Assembly: GCA_020861055.1 (NCBI GenBank)
Contig: JAJBTD010000051.1
Span: 1-7,227 of the forward strand
Reading direction: 5' to 3'
Length of the DNA stretch: 7,227 nucleotides
From: Clostridiales bacterium
GTDB lineage: Bacteria; Bacillota; Clostridia; Oscillospirales; Oscillospiraceae
Numbering within the stretch: the first letter of the stretch is position 1; each line of letters opens with the position of its first letter. Positions 7,011 through 7,227 of the stretch are shown here, in pieces. A program made the translations under genes and the position numbers. The notes beneath the pieces were generated by a model, which saw only the letters and a program-made list of their open reading frames with translations, did not search any database and was not told the DNA's origin.

Positions 7011-7031
7011 GGGCGCGAAATCGCACTGCCC
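7011..7031 (-). promoter_or_regulatory. Possible stem-loop in the plsC leader (distal)
   Basis: GGGC (7011-7014) pairs with GCCC (7028-7031) and GCGA (7015-7018) with TCGC (7021-7024), with a 3-nt bulge and only two bases left for the loop, so the inner pair would open. No T-run follows. It is not a recognised riboswitch. Confidence 0.25.
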
Positions 7032-7058
7032 TCACCGTTCTGACAGAGGATGGCTTTT

Positions 7059-7080
7059 GAAACTGAGTATATCTAGTTTC
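7059..7080. promoter_or_regulatory. Palindromic candidate operator at the plsC-fabF transcription start
   Basis: GAAACT (7059-7064) and AGTTTC (7075-7080) are perfect 6-bp arms around a 10-nt AT-rich centre. It starts 7 nt downstream of the -10 (7088-7093), so it covers the predicted RNA start and early transcribed region, a usual place for a repressor. Fatty acid genes in Firmicutes are often repressed by FapR or FabT at such places. The arms do not match the FapR or FabT consensus well enough to name the regulator. Confidence 0.4.
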
Positions 7081-7087
7081 TGATACC

Positions 7088-7116
7088 ATATTACACCACC
7101 AAAACGCCATAGTCAA
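7088..7116 (-). promoter_or_regulatory. Sigma-A type promoter of plsC-fabF
   Basis: On the minus strand TTGACT (7111-7116, 5 of 6 to consensus) is followed by exactly 17 nt and TAATAT (7088-7093, 4 of 6). RNA would start near 7081, about 145 nt before the plsC start codon. It is flanked by the palindromes at 7122-7145 and 7059-7080. Confidence 0.65.
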
Positions 7117-7121
7117 GGGGC

Positions 7122-7145
7122 TGGACAAATTTATCAATTTGTCCA
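7122..7145. promoter_or_regulatory. Perfect 24-bp palindrome upstream of the plsC-fabF promoter
   Basis: TGGACAAATT (7122-7131) and AATTTGTCCA (7136-7145) are perfect 10-bp inverted arms with a TATC centre. The palindrome lies 5 nt upstream of the -35 box of the plsC promoter and about 35 nt before the rightward -10 at 7183-7188. It has no T-run after it on either strand in the right position, so it is not a terminator. Size and symmetry fit a dimeric helix-turn-helix regulator (for example TetR or MarR type), placed to affect genes on one or both sides. The regulator is not in the window. Confidence 0.6.
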
Positions 7146-7179
7146 AAAAAAATTTGCGCGCGGGGCAATGCCGTGTAGG

Positions 7180-7188
7180 TGTTACAAT
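7180..7188 (+). promoter_or_regulatory. Possible rightward extended -10 for a gene beyond the window
   Basis: TGTTACAAT on the plus strand fits an extended -10 (TGnTATAAT with one mismatch). There is no good -35 in the GC-rich stretch upstream. Nothing in 7189-7227 shows a clear start codon with a ribosome binding site, so any divergent gene would begin beyond the window. Confidence 0.3.
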
Positions 7189-7227
7189 GATGCTTAACAG
7201 ATAAGAGAAAAAAAGAGTAGCGAATAG

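Noticed and set aside
7122..7158. Palindrome at 7122-7145 as an intrinsic terminator
   Set aside because: On the plus strand it is followed by A residues, not T; on the minus strand it is followed by AGCCCC and the T-run lies before it. The stem is also AT-rich. An operator fits better.
1..7227. CRISPR array, rRNA/tRNA genes, insertion sequence or phage genes
   Set aside because: No spaced direct repeats, cloverleaf, transposase motifs or terminal inverted repeats were found on either strand.

Overview
The window is a gene-dense, GC-rich stretch of a bacterial chromosome, and every convincing gene lies on the minus strand. Strong Shine-Dalgarno sites (GGAGG/AAGGAG types), a classical stem-plus-U-tract terminator, a two-gene uxuA-uxuB arrangement and an SERCA/YloB-like Ca2+-ATPase all point to a Firmicute. 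The high GC suggests a gut clostridium of the Oscillospiraceae type (Flavonifractor/Oscillibacter-like). That placement is an inference from composition and protein style, not a database match.

Reading in the direction of transcription (right to left), there are three transcription units. (1) 7116-4849: a promoter at 7088-7116, a leader of about 145 nt with two possible hairpins, then a PlsC-type acyltransferase (6117-6935) and beta-ketoacyl-ACP synthase II, fabF (4849-6081), 35 nt apart. The unit ends at a strong intrinsic terminator (4796-4830). One gene elongates acyl chains and the other places acyl chains on a lysophospholipid, so this is a small membrane-lipid operon. Two palindromes flank its promoter (7122-7145 upstream, 7059-7080 over the start region). 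(2) 4743-2018: a single gene for a P2A-type cation (Ca2+) ATPase with its own -10 element inside a perfect 7-bp-arm palindrome, and a short leader with a hairpin and a tandem 9-bp repeat. (3) 1962-<1: an extended -10 promoter and a candidate operator ahead of uxuA (mannonate dehydratase) and uxuB (fructuronate reductase family). uxuB is cut by the window edge. The last two genes would convert fructuronate through mannonate to 2-keto-3-deoxygluconate, the hexuronate (glucuronate) degradation route.

The right end (6936-7227) holds no convincing gene. It looks like a regulatory region between the plsC-fabF unit and a gene beyond the window, possibly divergent because an extended -10 faces right at 7180-7188.

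No undescribed multi-gene system is visible: all four genes belong to known families. The points most worth a second look are the unassigned palindromes at the three promoters, above all the 24-bp perfect palindrome at 7122-7145, and the mixed ion-binding residues of the ATPase.
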